A stretch of 39,777 nt of DNA from an uncultured Halanaerobiales bacterium (GTDB lineage Bacteria; Bacillota; Halanaerobiia; Halanaerobiales; M55B127), in the NCBI GenBank assembly GCA_913055675.1, contig CAJXKY010000022.1, positions 1-39,777 of the forward strand. Direction: 5' to 3'. Shown in pieces: positions 27,116 through 35,977 of the stretch; positions within the stretch are counted from its first letter, which is position 1; every line of letters starts with the position of its first letter. The position numbers and the translations under genes were made by a program. Below the pieces are notes generated by a model, which was not told the origin of the DNA, did no database searches, and was given only the letters and a program-made list of their open reading frames with translations.

Positions 27116-27997
27116 TTAGTTTTTTAATTCCCAAAACTTATTACTCAGTGAGACCATTTCTTGAATTGATAAATTTTCTCCTCTAATTCTCTTATCTATA
27201 TTAGATTCTTTTAATCCTTCTAAAATTATATCTTTATCTAATTTTAGATGAGGAGATAATGTAAGACTATTTTTTATATTTTTTCTTCTTAGATTAAAGA
27301 TGGCTCTCACAACATCAAAAAAGAAATCTTTGTTTTGAACTGCATAAGGGATCTCATCATAAGGTGTAAGTTTAATTACTGCAGAATGTACTGCTGGACG
27401 AGGTATAAAAGATTCTGGCTTCACTTCAAATTTAATTTCTGTTTTATAGTGAAATTGGATAAAAACACTCAAGCTACCATAATCTTTATTACCCGGAGAA
27501 GCATCTAACCTCTTGGCAACTTCCCTTTGCATCATAAATACCATCTCGGTAATCTTTAAAGGGGAGAAAAGAAGATTTTCAATTATTGGAGTTGTAATAT
27601 AATAAGGAAGGTTTGCTATTATTTTTACTTCTTCATTTTCTAATTCATATTTTCCCATAAATTTTTCCCAGTGAATTTGTAGAATATCTTCTTTTAAAAT
27701 TTCTAAATTATTATAATCATCAAACAAGTCTTTTAAAATTTTAATAAATCTAGAATCCTTTTCTATTGCTACTACTTTACCCTGTTTGACTTCTTCTAAT
27801 AAATACTGGGTTAAAGATCCTATACCAGAGCCGATTTCTATAACTTTTTCTTCGCCTTTTAAATCTGATGCCTCTATTATTTTCCTCATTATATTATTAT
27901 CTATCAAAAAGTGTTGTCCTAATTTTTTATTCAATCTTACGTTGTATTGGTTTAATATATCTTTAGTGTTTGTAAAAGATGCAATATTTTTATCCAT
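27116..27997 (-). CDS. rsmA: 16S rRNA dimethyladenosine transferase
   Basis: Dimethylates two adjacent adenosines near the 3' end of 16S rRNA during small-subunit assembly (also known as KsgA). From ATG 27995-27997 it has 293 residues. The SAM-binding motif is EIGSGIGSLTQYLLE, the catalytic motif NLPYYITTPIIENLL, and the C-terminal helical domain ends in IRGENLSIQEMVSL. TAAGGAGAG sets the start; the 10 upstream codons are not needed. It is first in rsmA-ykuK(-veg) order. Confidence 0.96.
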   Translation of the reverse strand: MDKNIASFTNTKDILNQYNVRLNKKLGQHFLIDNNIMRKIIEASDLKGEEKVIEIGSGIGSLTQYLLEEVKQGKVVAIEKDSRFIKILKDLFDDYNNLEILKEDILQIHWEKFMGKYELENEEVKIIANLPYYITTPIIENLLFSPLKITEMVFMMQREVAKRLDASPGNKDYGSLSVFIQFHYKTEIKFEVKPESFIPRPAVHSAVIKLTPYDEIPYAVQNKDFFFDVVRAIFNLRRKNIKNSLTLSPHLKLDKDIILEGLKESNIDKRIRGENLSIQEMVSLSNKFWELKN

Positions 27998-28031
27998 ATA
28001 ACTCTCCTTACATTTATATATTGTCATATTT

Positions 28032-28061
28032 ATTCTATCATATTATCAATCCTATTGTAAA
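28032..28061 (-). promoter_or_regulatory. Promoter of rsmA
   Basis: Minus-strand TTTACA (28056-28061), 18-bp spacer, TAGAAT (28032-28037), about 35 bp before the start codon. Confidence 0.55.
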
Positions 28062-28096
28062 ACATAATAAAAATTAACCCTTTTTAAACATCAATT

Positions 28097-28708
28097 TTAT
28101 TCTAACTTTACAATCCCTTTCTTTAAACATTTTATCAATGCTTGTGTGCGATCATTTACTGAAAGTTTCTTTAATATACTACTAACATGATTTTTAACAG
28201 TTCTTTCACTGATGACTAGTTCTTCTGATATTGCTCGATTTGTAAACCCCTTAGAAATCAATTTCATAACATCCATCTCTCTTTTCGTAAGGTTATGAAA
28301 CTTAAATTCAGTATTATTTTCTTTTATATTTTCATTACTGCTTGTATTTATATACTTAGTAATCATACTATATAAATATTTGTGATCTTTAGTAACAGAT
28401 ACTTTTAAATCAATATATCTTTCTGTCCTTGTATTTAAAATAGTTTCTTTATTTTTTAAAAGAAATATATTTATTTTGTTATCAATAGTTTTGACATTCT
28501 TTACTAACTTTTCAAGTTCTTTTTTTGTAACATTTAAATTATTGATCAAAATTAAATCGGGAAAAAACTTTTCTACTACTGGTATAACATGTTCATACTG
28601 GGAAATTGAAAATACAGATTTTATTTTTTCTTTGTCTTTTAGTAAATGTGAAATAGCATCCTTATATAATTTGTTTTTGTCAAAAATTAGAACTTTAATT
28701 TTATTCAT
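28097..28708 (-). CDS. LuxR-type regulator with degenerate receiver domain
   Basis: A 203-residue protein. The C-terminal 65 residues form a clear LuxR/NarL helix-turn-helix (LTKREMDVMKLISKGFTNRA, then VISERTVKNHVSSILKKLSV). The N-terminal 120 residues resemble a receiver, but the normal phospho-acceptor Asp is Asn56 (FPDLILINN) and the acidic pair keeps only D10. Phosphorylation is therefore unlikely, making it a pseudo-receiver regulator. No cognate kinase adjoins it. An extended -10 (28736-28744) lies upstream. Confidence 0.82.
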   Translation of the reverse strand: MNKIKVLIFDKNKLYKDAISHLLKDKEKIKSVFSISQYEHVIPVVEKFFPDLILINNLNVTKKELEKLVKNVKTIDNKINIFLLKNKETILNTRTERYIDLKVSVTKDHKYLYSMITKYINTSSNENIKENNTEFKFHNLTKREMDVMKLISKGFTNRAISEELVISERTVKNHVSSILKKLSVNDRTQALIKCLKKGIVKLE

Positions 28709-28735
28709 GATTTCACCTTTTTGTATTTTGATTTT

Positions 28736-28744
28736 ATTATATCA
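28736..28744 (-). promoter_or_regulatory. Extended -10 promoter of the pseudo-receiver regulator
   Basis: Minus-strand TGATATAAT, about 30 bp before the start. The -35 zone is the T run of the preceding terminator and has no clear hexamer. Confidence 0.45.
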
Positions 28745-28755
28745 TGTATAAAAAA

Positions 28756-28788
28756 TAAAAAAAGGCTAATCCCTTTAAGAATCAGCCT
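28756..28788 (-). terminator. Terminator after the cyclase-family gene
   Basis: Minus-strand stem AGGCTGAT/ATTAGCCT (one G-U pair; arms 28781-28788 and 28763-28770), 10-nt loop, then TTTTTTT. It ends the buk-containing operon. Confidence 0.85.
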
Positions 28789-28820
28789 GATAATTTATAA
28801 ATTGTTAATAAAGTCTTTTG

Positions 28821-29450
28821 TTATCTATATAATAATGCACGTACCGGAGAAGCTTCAGCCCCCTTTATTTTAAGAGGGAGAGCAATCATTTTATAATTTC
28901 CGGGGGGTATTTCTTTAAGATTAATTCCTTCCAACACAATTACATTATTTTCTAATAGCAATTTATGCACATTAAATTCTTGCGTATCTATACTCTCAAT
29001 AGTTAAATAATCAATTCCTATAAAATTAATCCCTGATTCAATTAAATACTTTGCTCCTTTTTGATTTAAATATACAAAATCATTATTAAAATTTTTATCT
29101 GATATCATGTTACTATTCTGAGTTTTAAAAAGAATTTTATCGCTATGAAATTCTACATTTTCTAATTCTTTTATACTTATCTCTTTATCATCTTTAATCT
29201 CAACTACCTGGACCTCCCCTAAAAATCTTTCAGGTAAAAGTTCATTAATAGTTTTACCATTCTTGATAAAATGAGATGGAGCATCTACATGTGTACCCAC
29301 ATGAACACTTACCATCATATTACTCAGATTATAATTATCAACCTCTATTTCCTTTATTTTATTAAATTCCGGAATAGTATCACCGGGAAAACTAAGCATT
29401 CCTTCTTCAATATTTAGAGAAATATCGTAAAACTCACTATTTTGATTCAT
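28821..29450 (-). CDS. Cyclase family (kynurenine formamidase-like) metal hydrolase
   Basis: A 209-residue cytoplasmic protein of PF04199. The defining metal motif HVGTHVDAPSHF is present near residue 55, with DISLNIEEGMLSFPGD at the N-terminus and SPVRALL at the C-terminus. Relatives hydrolyse N-formylkynurenine, isatin or other cyclic amides; the substrate here is unknown. The start is ATG 29448-29450 behind GAGGAG. An upstream in-frame codon overlaps the dehydrogenase gene. It is the last gene of the buk cluster. Confidence 0.82.
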   Translation of the reverse strand: MNQNSEFYDISLNIEEGMLSFPGDTIPEFNKIKEIEVDNYNLSNMMVSVHVGTHVDAPSHFIKNGKTINELLPERFLGEVQVVEIKDDKEISIKELENVEFHSDKILFKTQNSNMISDKNFNNDFVYLNQKGAKYLIESGINFIGIDYLTIESIDTQEFNVHKLLLENNVIVLEGINLKEIPPGNYKMIALPLKIKGAEASPVRALLYR

Positions 29451-29466
29451 CTGCTTTTCGCTCCTC

Positions 29467-30423
29467 TCATACAATTCTATTTACAGGATCTTTACCCTCT
29501 ATAGCGGCTAGTATATCATTAGCCACCATCTTTGCCATTTCGTTTCTTGCATATGTGGTAGCGGAACCAGTATGAGGAGTTAAAATTACATTATCTAATT
29601 CCAATAATTCAGGATTAACTTTGGGCTCCTCTTCATATACATCCAACCCTGCTCCAAATATCTTATTTTGTTGAAGTGCTTTTACCAAAGCTTTTTCATT
29701 TACTATAGGGCCTCGACCTGTATTAACAATGATAGCATTATCCTTCATCTTCTCAAATTCTTTTTCATCTATAAGATGATAAGTAGAGTCATTTAAAGAA
29801 GCATTAATTGTAATAAAATCTGACTCTTTCAGTAATTTATCTAATTCTGCAAACCTAGCACCTAGTTTAGATTCCTCATCTTGAGCAAGAGGAGTCCTTT
29901 TATTATATAGAACTTCCATATTAAAACCATGTGCTCTCTTAGCTACAGCTTGTCCAATTCTACCGAAGCCAATTATTCCCAAGGTTTTACCATAAGTTTT
30001 TCGACCTAATAATAATTCTGGTCCCCAACCATCAAATTTTAAATCCCTTACATATTTATCAGACTCTACTATTCTTCTAGCAGTAGCTAAGAGCAGAGTC
30101 CAAGTGAGATCAGCCGTAGCTTCAGTTAAAACACCGGGAGTATTTGTTATAATTATATTATTTTCCTGAGCTACCTTAAGGTCAATATTGTCATACCCGA
30201 CTGCATAATTAGCAATAATTTTTAAGTGATTACATTTATTTATTACTTCTTCATCAATTTGATCACTTAATAAAGAAATAATCGCATCTGCATTTTGAGC
30301 ATTCTTTATTAATTGTTGCTTATTTGGATTTTTTTGATCAGAAAAAATACTTACCTCATGTTTTTGTTTTAGTAGTTCTATACCAATATCAGGTATTTTG
30401 CGGGTTAAAAATACTTTAGCCAT
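29467..30423 (-). CDS. D-2-hydroxyacid dehydrogenase (glyoxylate/hydroxypyruvate reductase-like)
   Basis: An NAD(P)-dependent enzyme of 318 residues that interconverts 2-oxo and D-2-hydroxy acids. The Rossmann loop is GIIGFGRIGQAVAKRA (near 150). The catalytic triad is visible as Arg in NASLNDSTYH-following VNTGRGPIVNE, Glu in DVYEEEP and His in TPHTGSAT. Substrate is not predictable: glyoxylate, hydroxypyruvate or a branched-chain 2-oxo acid. It lies 14 bp after buk and is clearly co-transcribed. Confidence 0.88.
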   Translation of the reverse strand: MAKVFLTRKIPDIGIELLKQKHEVSIFSDQKNPNKQQLIKNAQNADAIISLLSDQIDEEVINKCNHLKIIANYAVGYDNIDLKVAQENNIIITNTPGVLTEATADLTWTLLLATARRIVESDKYVRDLKFDGWGPELLLGRKTYGKTLGIIGFGRIGQAVAKRAHGFNMEVLYNKRTPLAQDEESKLGARFAELDKLLKESDFITINASLNDSTYHLIDEKEFEKMKDNAIIVNTGRGPIVNEKALVKALQQNKIFGAGLDVYEEEPKVNPELLELDNVILTPHTGSATTYARNEMAKMVANDILAAIEGKDPVNRIV

Positions 30424-30437
30424 ATAACACCCTCCAT

Positions 30438-31538
30438 TTATATTTGAAAAATATCAACATCTATCTTCCCATCCTCATATTTTAAGTATTCCTCTTCATT
30501 TCTAAGTATTCTTAAAGCTCCTTGTGCTAAATTTTCCATTTCTTCAGCTCCTGGATAAACAAACACTTCCGCTATATATTCAACCTTTTTTATAATTCTA
30601 TTAGTAATATATTTAGATTTAGCCAAACCTCCAGTAATAAATATCGCATCTACATCTCCATTTAATACTGTAGCCATCGCCCCAATTTCTTTTGCGATCT
30701 GATAAATCATACCTTCATAGGCTAATTTTGCTTTTTCATCTCCACTTTCTATTCTTTTTTCAATTTTCAGACCATCATTTGTGCCTAAATAAGCTGTTAA
30801 TCCTCCATTACCTAGAAGTTTCTTAATGAATTTATTCTTGTCGGGATTATTATCATAAATATATTTTACTAAATCTAGACTAGGTAATGTACCAACACGT
30901 TCAGGAGAATAAGGTCCCCCTTGGTTAGCATTATTAACATCAACAATTTTTCCTTTTTTCATTGGAGCGATAGAAATACCCCCGCCCAAATGAACTCCTA
31001 TTAAATTACAATCTCCAAAAGATTTATCAATATACCCCGCTGTTTTTCTCCCAATTGACTTTAAGTTCAAAGCATGTGATTGGCATTTACGCGGGATTTC
31101 TGGTAACCCTGACAATCTTGCTACATCCTCAAATTCGTCAACAGATATAGGATCTACAGTATACGCAGGGATATGGTATTCTTCCCCAATATTATATGCA
31201 ATAATACCTGCTAAATTAGAAGCGTGTGAGGAATTTTTTGCTATTTTTAAATCATTAACCATATTTTCATCTATTAAATAAGTTCCCCCTACTATAGGGT
31301 CTAACGCAACTCCACCTCTAGCTACTACGGCGTCCAATTCATTAATATCATGATTTGAACTTGAAATTTCTTTTTTTACAAGTGATTCTCTCCAGCCTAA
31401 TTGATCAATTATTTTTTCAAACTGTTTTATATCATCACTTGCATGTTTAATGTTTTTATTCCAAACTTCACTTTCATCTTCAAAAATGGATAATTTAGTA
31501 GAAGTTGAGCCTGGATTTATTATTAATAACTTAAACAT
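30438..31538 (-). CDS. buk: Butyrate kinase or related branched-chain acyl kinase
   Basis: Transfers phosphate between an acyl phosphate and ADP, normally giving ATP and butyrate at the end of butyryl-CoA metabolism. At 366 residues it belongs to the acetokinase (ASKHA) fold: N-terminal LIINPGSTSTKLSIFE, the RGG segment VVARGGVALDP, then GVHLGGGISIAPMKKG and a C-terminal FITGGLAKS. No phosphotransbutyrylase gene adjoins it, and isobutyrate or other acyl substrates are possible. Its SD lies in a hairpin directly after the upstream regulator's stop. Confidence 0.9.
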   Translation of the reverse strand: MFKLLIINPGSTSTKLSIFEDESEVWNKNIKHASDDIKQFEKIIDQLGWRESLVKKEISSSNHDINELDAVVARGGVALDPIVGGTYLIDENMVNDLKIAKNSSHASNLAGIIAYNIGEEYHIPAYTVDPISVDEFEDVARLSGLPEIPRKCQSHALNLKSIGRKTAGYIDKSFGDCNLIGVHLGGGISIAPMKKGKIVDVNNANQGGPYSPERVGTLPSLDLVKYIYDNNPDKNKFIKKLLGNGGLTAYLGTNDGLKIEKRIESGDEKAKLAYEGMIYQIAKEIGAMATVLNGDVDAIFITGGLAKSKYITNRIIKKVEYIAEVFVYPGAEEMENLAQGALRILRNEEEYLKYEDGKIDVDIFQI

Positions 31539-31548
31539 TATATCTCTC

Positions 31549-31593
31549 CCCTTTATTTATTAGCGTTATATTTATTATTTCATTAATAAAGGG
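31549..31593 (-). promoter_or_regulatory. Hairpin that can mask the buk ribosome site
   Basis: Arms CCCTTTATT (31549-31557 as read on minus AATAAAGGG) and AATAAAGGG (31585-31593) pair over 9 bp. On the RNA it begins right after the regulator's TAG, and its second arm contains the AAAGGGG SD of buk. Confidence 0.45.
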
Positions 31594-32409
31594 CTAAATC
31601 CTCTTTTTAAAACTTACCTCTTCAAAAGTCAAAAAACCATATTTGAATGCTTTTACTATCATTTCGACTGTAGAATGGGCTTTAAACAGGAGAAATAATT
31701 TTTTCTTATGATATTGTATTGTACTGTTACTTAAGTGTAATTCTCTTGCTAAAGCTTTATCAGTCAAACCTATAGCTAGTTTTTTCAAAATGAAATACTG
31801 CTTTTCACTCAGCTCTTTTCTGTTTTTATTTATTGGATACAGTTTCTTATCAGTAATTTTTTGTTCAATATTTTCCACCAGTAGATTGTTCAAACAAATT
31901 ATTTCATTACGGATTAAATCTTTATGTATTAAGTTTATAAATCCATAAATACTTTCACCTTTCATTATTGGCGTGGCAACACTATACCACCCATTTAAAG
32001 GCCTACAAAAATGGTGTCCTGGTAAAATATGTACGGGCTTTTTTAACTTTCCTGCCAAAAAAACAGCATTGGTTCCAGAAAACTCTTCTGAAAAAGAAAA
32101 GCCTCTTTGAATCCCATCATTTTTTAATTTATTACTTTCCAAAAAACCAGCTGCAATTTCCTCAATTATAAACTTATTATTGATTAAGAAAAAACTATAA
32201 TTGTGGTCCAATCTTTGATTAATATTTTCAACTTTTTTCAAGAAATATTTTTTAATATATTCATCCATATAATATATATTTTTTTCTTCATTTATGGCAG
32301 TTTCAGGATTTATATAACGACTTTTTTTATGTTTTAAACACCTAGTCCAAGATGAAGTAACTTCCTCTTTAATTAAATTATAATCAAAATACATTTGCTC
32401 AATATCCAA
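31594..32409 (-). CDS. GAF-like/LuxR-type transcriptional regulator
   Basis: A 271-residue protein. The N-terminal part resembles the sensory region of AcoR-type activators: SSWTRC near residue 20, then FSFSEEFSGTNAVFLAG and ATPIMKGESIYGFINLI of a GAF-like domain. The C-terminal 60 residues are a LuxR-type helix-turn-helix (LSEKQYFILKKLAIGLTDKA, then LHLSNSTIQYHKKKLFLLF). It probably senses a small molecule and may control the downstream buk genes or the upstream bacteriocin genes. The start is TTG 32407-32409 with AGGGG 8 nt upstream. It lies 19 bp after the HlyD gene. Confidence 0.75.
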   Translation of the reverse strand: MDIEQMYFDYNLIKEEVTSSWTRCLKHKKSRYINPETAINEEKNIYYMDEYIKKYFLKKVENINQRLDHNYSFFLINNKFIIEEIAAGFLESNKLKNDGIQRGFSFSEEFSGTNAVFLAGKLKKPVHILPGHHFCRPLNGWYSVATPIMKGESIYGFINLIHKDLIRNEIICLNNLLVENIEQKITDKKLYPINKNRKELSEKQYFILKKLAIGLTDKALARELHLSNSTIQYHKKKLFLLFKAHSTVEMIVKAFKYGFLTFEEVSFKKRI

Positions 32410-32428
32410 TCAAAACACCCCTATTGTG

Positions 32429-33577
32429 TTAGTTTATAAAATCTATTTTTTCTAATACATAGTATAGGATTTTCCTTTTGTCCGCTACTATAGAAGCTTT
32501 TGTAATCATACCATTCTTATAATTCACATCTATTATATTTGCACCTTTACTTAAATAATTAGTAATGCTAGCCTTTATTTTGTACACATGATTTTTATCA
32601 TTAACTCTAGTGGCAACTGAATTTATTTTTAAAATCCTACCTTCAGCAACTCCGAATTCCTTGTAAGGATAAGATGAAATTCTATAACGTACTTTATCAT
32701 TTTTTTCTATTCTTAATATATCTTTGTTTTTGATCAATAATTCTACATAATAATTTTGTTTTTTATTAGGAATTATTTTCAAAATTTTATTTCCAGGTGG
32801 AATATAATCCCCTTTATTAAAGTTTTTTAAAAATTGTACTTTCCCACTTATAGGAGCTGATATTTTATAATTTGAAAGTTTAGTTCTAATATTCACTATT
32901 TCTATTTTATTAGTTAAGTTATTATCTTTTAATTTATTGATTTTTTTCTCAATCTCTAGAATTTTTTTAACTTTATAATTTTTGTGTTTGTATTTTAAAT
33001 CTCTAAGTCTTCTCTTTTCTTTTTTATATTCACTTTCAGATATACTTGTAGGCATAAATTTTTTCATTATATTAAGTTCGTTTTCTTTAAAGTGAATGTT
33101 TGCATTTAAGTTATTCACCTTGTTTTTTATGTTCTTATATTCATTATGCAATGTTTTTAATTGTTCTTCTGAATAATTATTTTTATTCTTTAAATAATTT
33201 CTTATAAATTTCAAATCTGCTATTTTATTTTTATTGTCGCTAATTTTATTGCTTAAGTATTCCTTTCTTTTAATCAACGCACTGCTTTCAATATTAAATA
33301 ATATATCTCCTTTTGTTACTTGTGTTTTGTTCTCTGAAATTATATGGCTTAATATACCACCTTCAATACTATAGACAGTACTTATATTATCCTGATATTT
33401 TATCACTCCACTCGTCTCGATTATAACATCGATTTCTCCAAAAAACATCCAAATTAATGCAATTATGATTACAATTAAGACAGCTAGGATAGTTAATTTT
33501 AGAAAAAGTTTATCCTTAGAGTTTTTTTGATATTTCTTCTTGGTTAAGTTATTAATATCTAAATATTTATATTTCAA
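32429..33577 (-). CDS. HlyD-family adaptor for bacteriocin export
   Basis: A membrane-fusion/accessory protein of 382 residues that works with the C39 ABC exporter 17 bp upstream. It has one N-terminal helix (LFLKLTILAVLIVIIIALIW, residues about 24-46), a split lipoyl-like domain (IEGGILSHIISENKTQVTKG, and later APISGKVQFL), a long lysine- and asparagine-rich coiled coil (about 100-230) and a C-terminal beta domain. It is the last gene of the bacteriocin export set. In a two-membrane cell it would bridge towards an outer-membrane channel not encoded here. Confidence 0.87.
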   Translation of the reverse strand: MKYKYLDINNLTKKKYQKNSKDKLFLKLTILAVLIVIIIALIWMFFGEIDVIIETSGVIKYQDNISTVYSIEGGILSHIISENKTQVTKGDILFNIESSALIKRKEYLSNKISDNKNKIADLKFIRNYLKNKNNYSEEQLKTLHNEYKNIKNKVNNLNANIHFKENELNIMKKFMPTSISESEYKKEKRRLRDLKYKHKNYKVKKILEIEKKINKLKDNNLTNKIEIVNIRTKLSNYKISAPISGKVQFLKNFNKGDYIPPGNKILKIIPNKKQNYYVELLIKNKDILRIEKNDKVRYRISSYPYKEFGVAEGRILKINSVATRVNDKNHVYKIKASITNYLSKGANIIDVNYKNGMITKASIVADKRKILYYVLEKIDFIN

Positions 33578-33594
33578 TTAATATACCCTCATTT

Positions 33595-35793
33595 TTAATT
33601 AGAATATTTCTGATCATTCCATAAGTTATAATATTCACCTTTTTGAGCAAGTAATTTTTCATGAGTTCCTCTTTCAGTAATTTTTCCTTTCTTCATATAG
33701 AAAATTTTATCAACATTTTCAATGGTCTTTAAACGATGAGCTATTATTATAACAGTCTTATTAGAAGAAAATCTATTTATTATTTTTAATATATTATTCT
33801 CTGTAGAATAATCCAGGTTATTAGTCGCTTCATCGAAAATTATTAAATCTGGATTCTTGAAAAAGGCTCTTGCAATAGCTATTCTTTGTTTTTCACCACC
33901 GGAAAGATTCTTTCCTTTTTCTGTAATTTCTGTTTGATATCTTTCAGGTAATTGATTAATATGACTGTGTATTTTTGCTTTTTGAGCCGCTTTAACAACT
34001 TCATTAAGGTTATCTTTACACCCATTTAGATCTATATTGTCTTTTATTGTTTTATTAAATAAAAATATATCTTGAGGAACATATCCGAGCTTTGTCCTGA
34101 AATTTTTTGTATTAATATCTTCTATATTTTTACCGTCTAAATAAATGTTCCCTTTGCTTACAGAATAGAATTTCATTAGTAACTTAATTATTGATGTTTT
34201 TCCAGAACCGCTTTCACCCACGAAAGCGACTGTTTCTCCCGCTTTGATACTAAAGGAAATATCTTTTAGAACTCTATTTTTCATATTATAAATGAAATTG
34301 ACATTTTTATATACAATATTTCCCTCTATTTGTTTTAATTCAATTGTTTCTTTAGTATGTTTAGTATTATCCAATACCATAATTTCTTTTAATCTATCTA
34401 AAGCTACTAAGGCCTCTTGAATTTTGGGCTGCAATTTTATTAAATTCTGCAGCGGATCATAAAAATATACTAATAAAGCATTAAATGTAATCAATTGCCC
34501 AACAGTTAAATTACCTTCAATCACCTGATAACCTCCTGCCCATAACAAGATTATTTCTCCTATTGCAGCTAACAAGTTATCAATTGAATTTTGTATATTT
34601 TGTAACACTCCTGCGGAAAAAATCTCTTCCATGAAACTTAAAAACTTTTTTTCATTATTAATATAACTCTTTCTCTCATTATTATGAGCTTTTATAGTTT
34701 TTATACCTTCAATAGTTTCCACCAAAGTAGATTGTAATTCTGCTCCCTTTTCCATCTCCTTTTTTCTCACTATATTATGTTTTTTAGCAAAAGATAATAC
34801 TAATAATATATAAAAGGGGATTAAAATAGCAGCAATTTTAAAAAGATATCTACTTTGCAGATATAAAATTGCCCCACCCCCAATAATTAAAGAAGAATCT
34901 ATCATTATTGAAATCGCAGCACTAGATAAAGCATCTCTTATTTTACCAGAATCATGAACTCTTGAAATTAATTCTCCGATCTCTCTTTTTTCATAAAAAG
35001 ATATTGGTAGTTCTAAAATATGTTCAATATAATCCATAATTAAACTAATATCAATTTGTTGACTTAAAAATAATGTAAGATGATTTCTAAAAGCATCCAT
35101 CATAACTTTAAGTATTGAAATTAAAAGTATTCCTGACGAAACTATATGGAGAGTTTTAATTAGACCATTAACTAAAATACTATCAATCATATATTTAAAA
35201 TAAAAAGAACCAGCTATACCTAAGACGGTATAAAGTAATGAAGCTATAAAAATATATATCAATAATTTTTTATGTGTTAATAGGTGTTTTCTTATAAAAG
35301 AAGACTTCCCAAACTTCTTCTGATAATTATTCTTTTCTAATTTTTTAGGAGAAAATAGTATTAATATGTTAGTCCATTTGACTACAAATTCTGACCTATC
35401 AATTAATTTTAATCCAACCCCTGGATCAAAAATAAAAATCTTATCCCTTTTAATCTTTAATATTACAACATAATGAGTAAAATCATCATTTACTAAATGT
35501 GCAATCATTGGCAATTTTATCTCTTTAGTTAGATCTTTTTTTTGAGCCTTAACTCCTTGAGCCGCAAATCCAATATCCTCCGCTGTTTTTATTAACCCAT
35601 ATGCAGATGTACCCTTTTGATCCGTTCCGGCTGCTTCTCTGATTTTACTAGTAGGATAATTTACACCATTTAAATTAGCTATAGTAGCTAGGCAAGCAGC
35701 ACCACAATCAGTTTTATCTTTTTGTTTAATAAGTTTATTTAGTGTAGATATTTTTAAATGTAATAAATTTATTCTATTTAAAATATTTCTCAT
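33595..35793 (-). CDS. Peptidase-containing ABC transporter (PCAT, C39 family) for double-glycine peptides
   Basis: Cleaves GG leaders and exports the mature peptide. The 732 residues comprise three parts. An N-terminal C39 cysteine peptidase (about 20-135) has Cys30 in KTDCGAACLA, His107 in THYVV and Asp123 in FDPGVG. Next come six helices (about 175-450), then an ATPase domain with Walker A GESGSGKTS (526-534), signature LSGGEKQR and Walker B IIFDEATNNLD. All catalytic residues are intact. It follows three small peptide genes, two with GG leaders, which are its obvious substrates. The SD is poor, and translation is probably coupled to the 51-residue gene ending 13 bp before. Confidence 0.95.
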   Translation of the reverse strand: MRNILNRINLLHLKISTLNKLIKQKDKTDCGAACLATIANLNGVNYPTSKIREAAGTDQKGTSAYGLIKTAEDIGFAAQGVKAQKKDLTKEIKLPMIAHLVNDDFTHYVVILKIKRDKIFIFDPGVGLKLIDRSEFVVKWTNILILFSPKKLEKNNYQKKFGKSSFIRKHLLTHKKLLIYIFIASLLYTVLGIAGSFYFKYMIDSILVNGLIKTLHIVSSGILLISILKVMMDAFRNHLTLFLSQQIDISLIMDYIEHILELPISFYEKREIGELISRVHDSGKIRDALSSAAISIMIDSSLIIGGGAILYLQSRYLFKIAAILIPFYILLVLSFAKKHNIVRKKEMEKGAELQSTLVETIEGIKTIKAHNNERKSYINNEKKFLSFMEEIFSAGVLQNIQNSIDNLLAAIGEIILLWAGGYQVIEGNLTVGQLITFNALLVYFYDPLQNLIKLQPKIQEALVALDRLKEIMVLDNTKHTKETIELKQIEGNIVYKNVNFIYNMKNRVLKDISFSIKAGETVAFVGESGSGKTSIIKLLMKFYSVSKGNIYLDGKNIEDINTKNFRTKLGYVPQDIFLFNKTIKDNIDLNGCKDNLNEVVKAAQKAKIHSHINQLPERYQTEITEKGKNLSGGEKQRIAIARAFFKNPDLIIFDEATNNLDYSTENNILKIINRFSSNKTVIIIAHRLKTIENVDKIFYMKKGKITERGTHEKLLAQKGEYYNLWNDQKYSN

Positions 35794-35806
35794 GATTTAT
35801 CAATAC

Positions 35807-35962
35807 TTATTGAAGTAAGTGGTATATTACCTGTCCAATTAAAAATCCCACTATTACACCTGCAGCTGTAGTAAAAAATAAACCCAAAACAAAATTATGC
35901 CCTGATATGGGCCCTTTAAGTAATGTATATAAAGTCATTTTTTTATTCTCCTTTTTGTTCAT
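35807..35962 (-). CDS. 51-residue membrane peptide related to the bacteriocin core; possible immunity protein
   Basis: Start ATG 35960-35962 with AAGGAGG 8 nt upstream; an upstream in-frame ATG (36013) lies inside the terminator stem. The basic N-terminus MNKKENKKMTLYTLLK is followed by a 35-residue hydrophobic part with GPISGHNFVLG and the zipper GVIVGFLIG. That 35-residue part aligns without gaps to the core of the peptide at 36,191 (12 identities: GPI, VLG, F, A, the three zipper glycines, Y). It lacks a GG cleavage site. An uncleaved paralogue fits an immunity role, by assembling with the toxin in the membrane, or a third component. The function is inference. Confidence 0.7.
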   Translation of the reverse strand: MNKKENKKMTLYTLLKGPISGHNFVLGLFFTTAAGVIVGFLIGQVIYHLLQ

Positions 35963-35977
35963 TATATTTGCCTCCTT

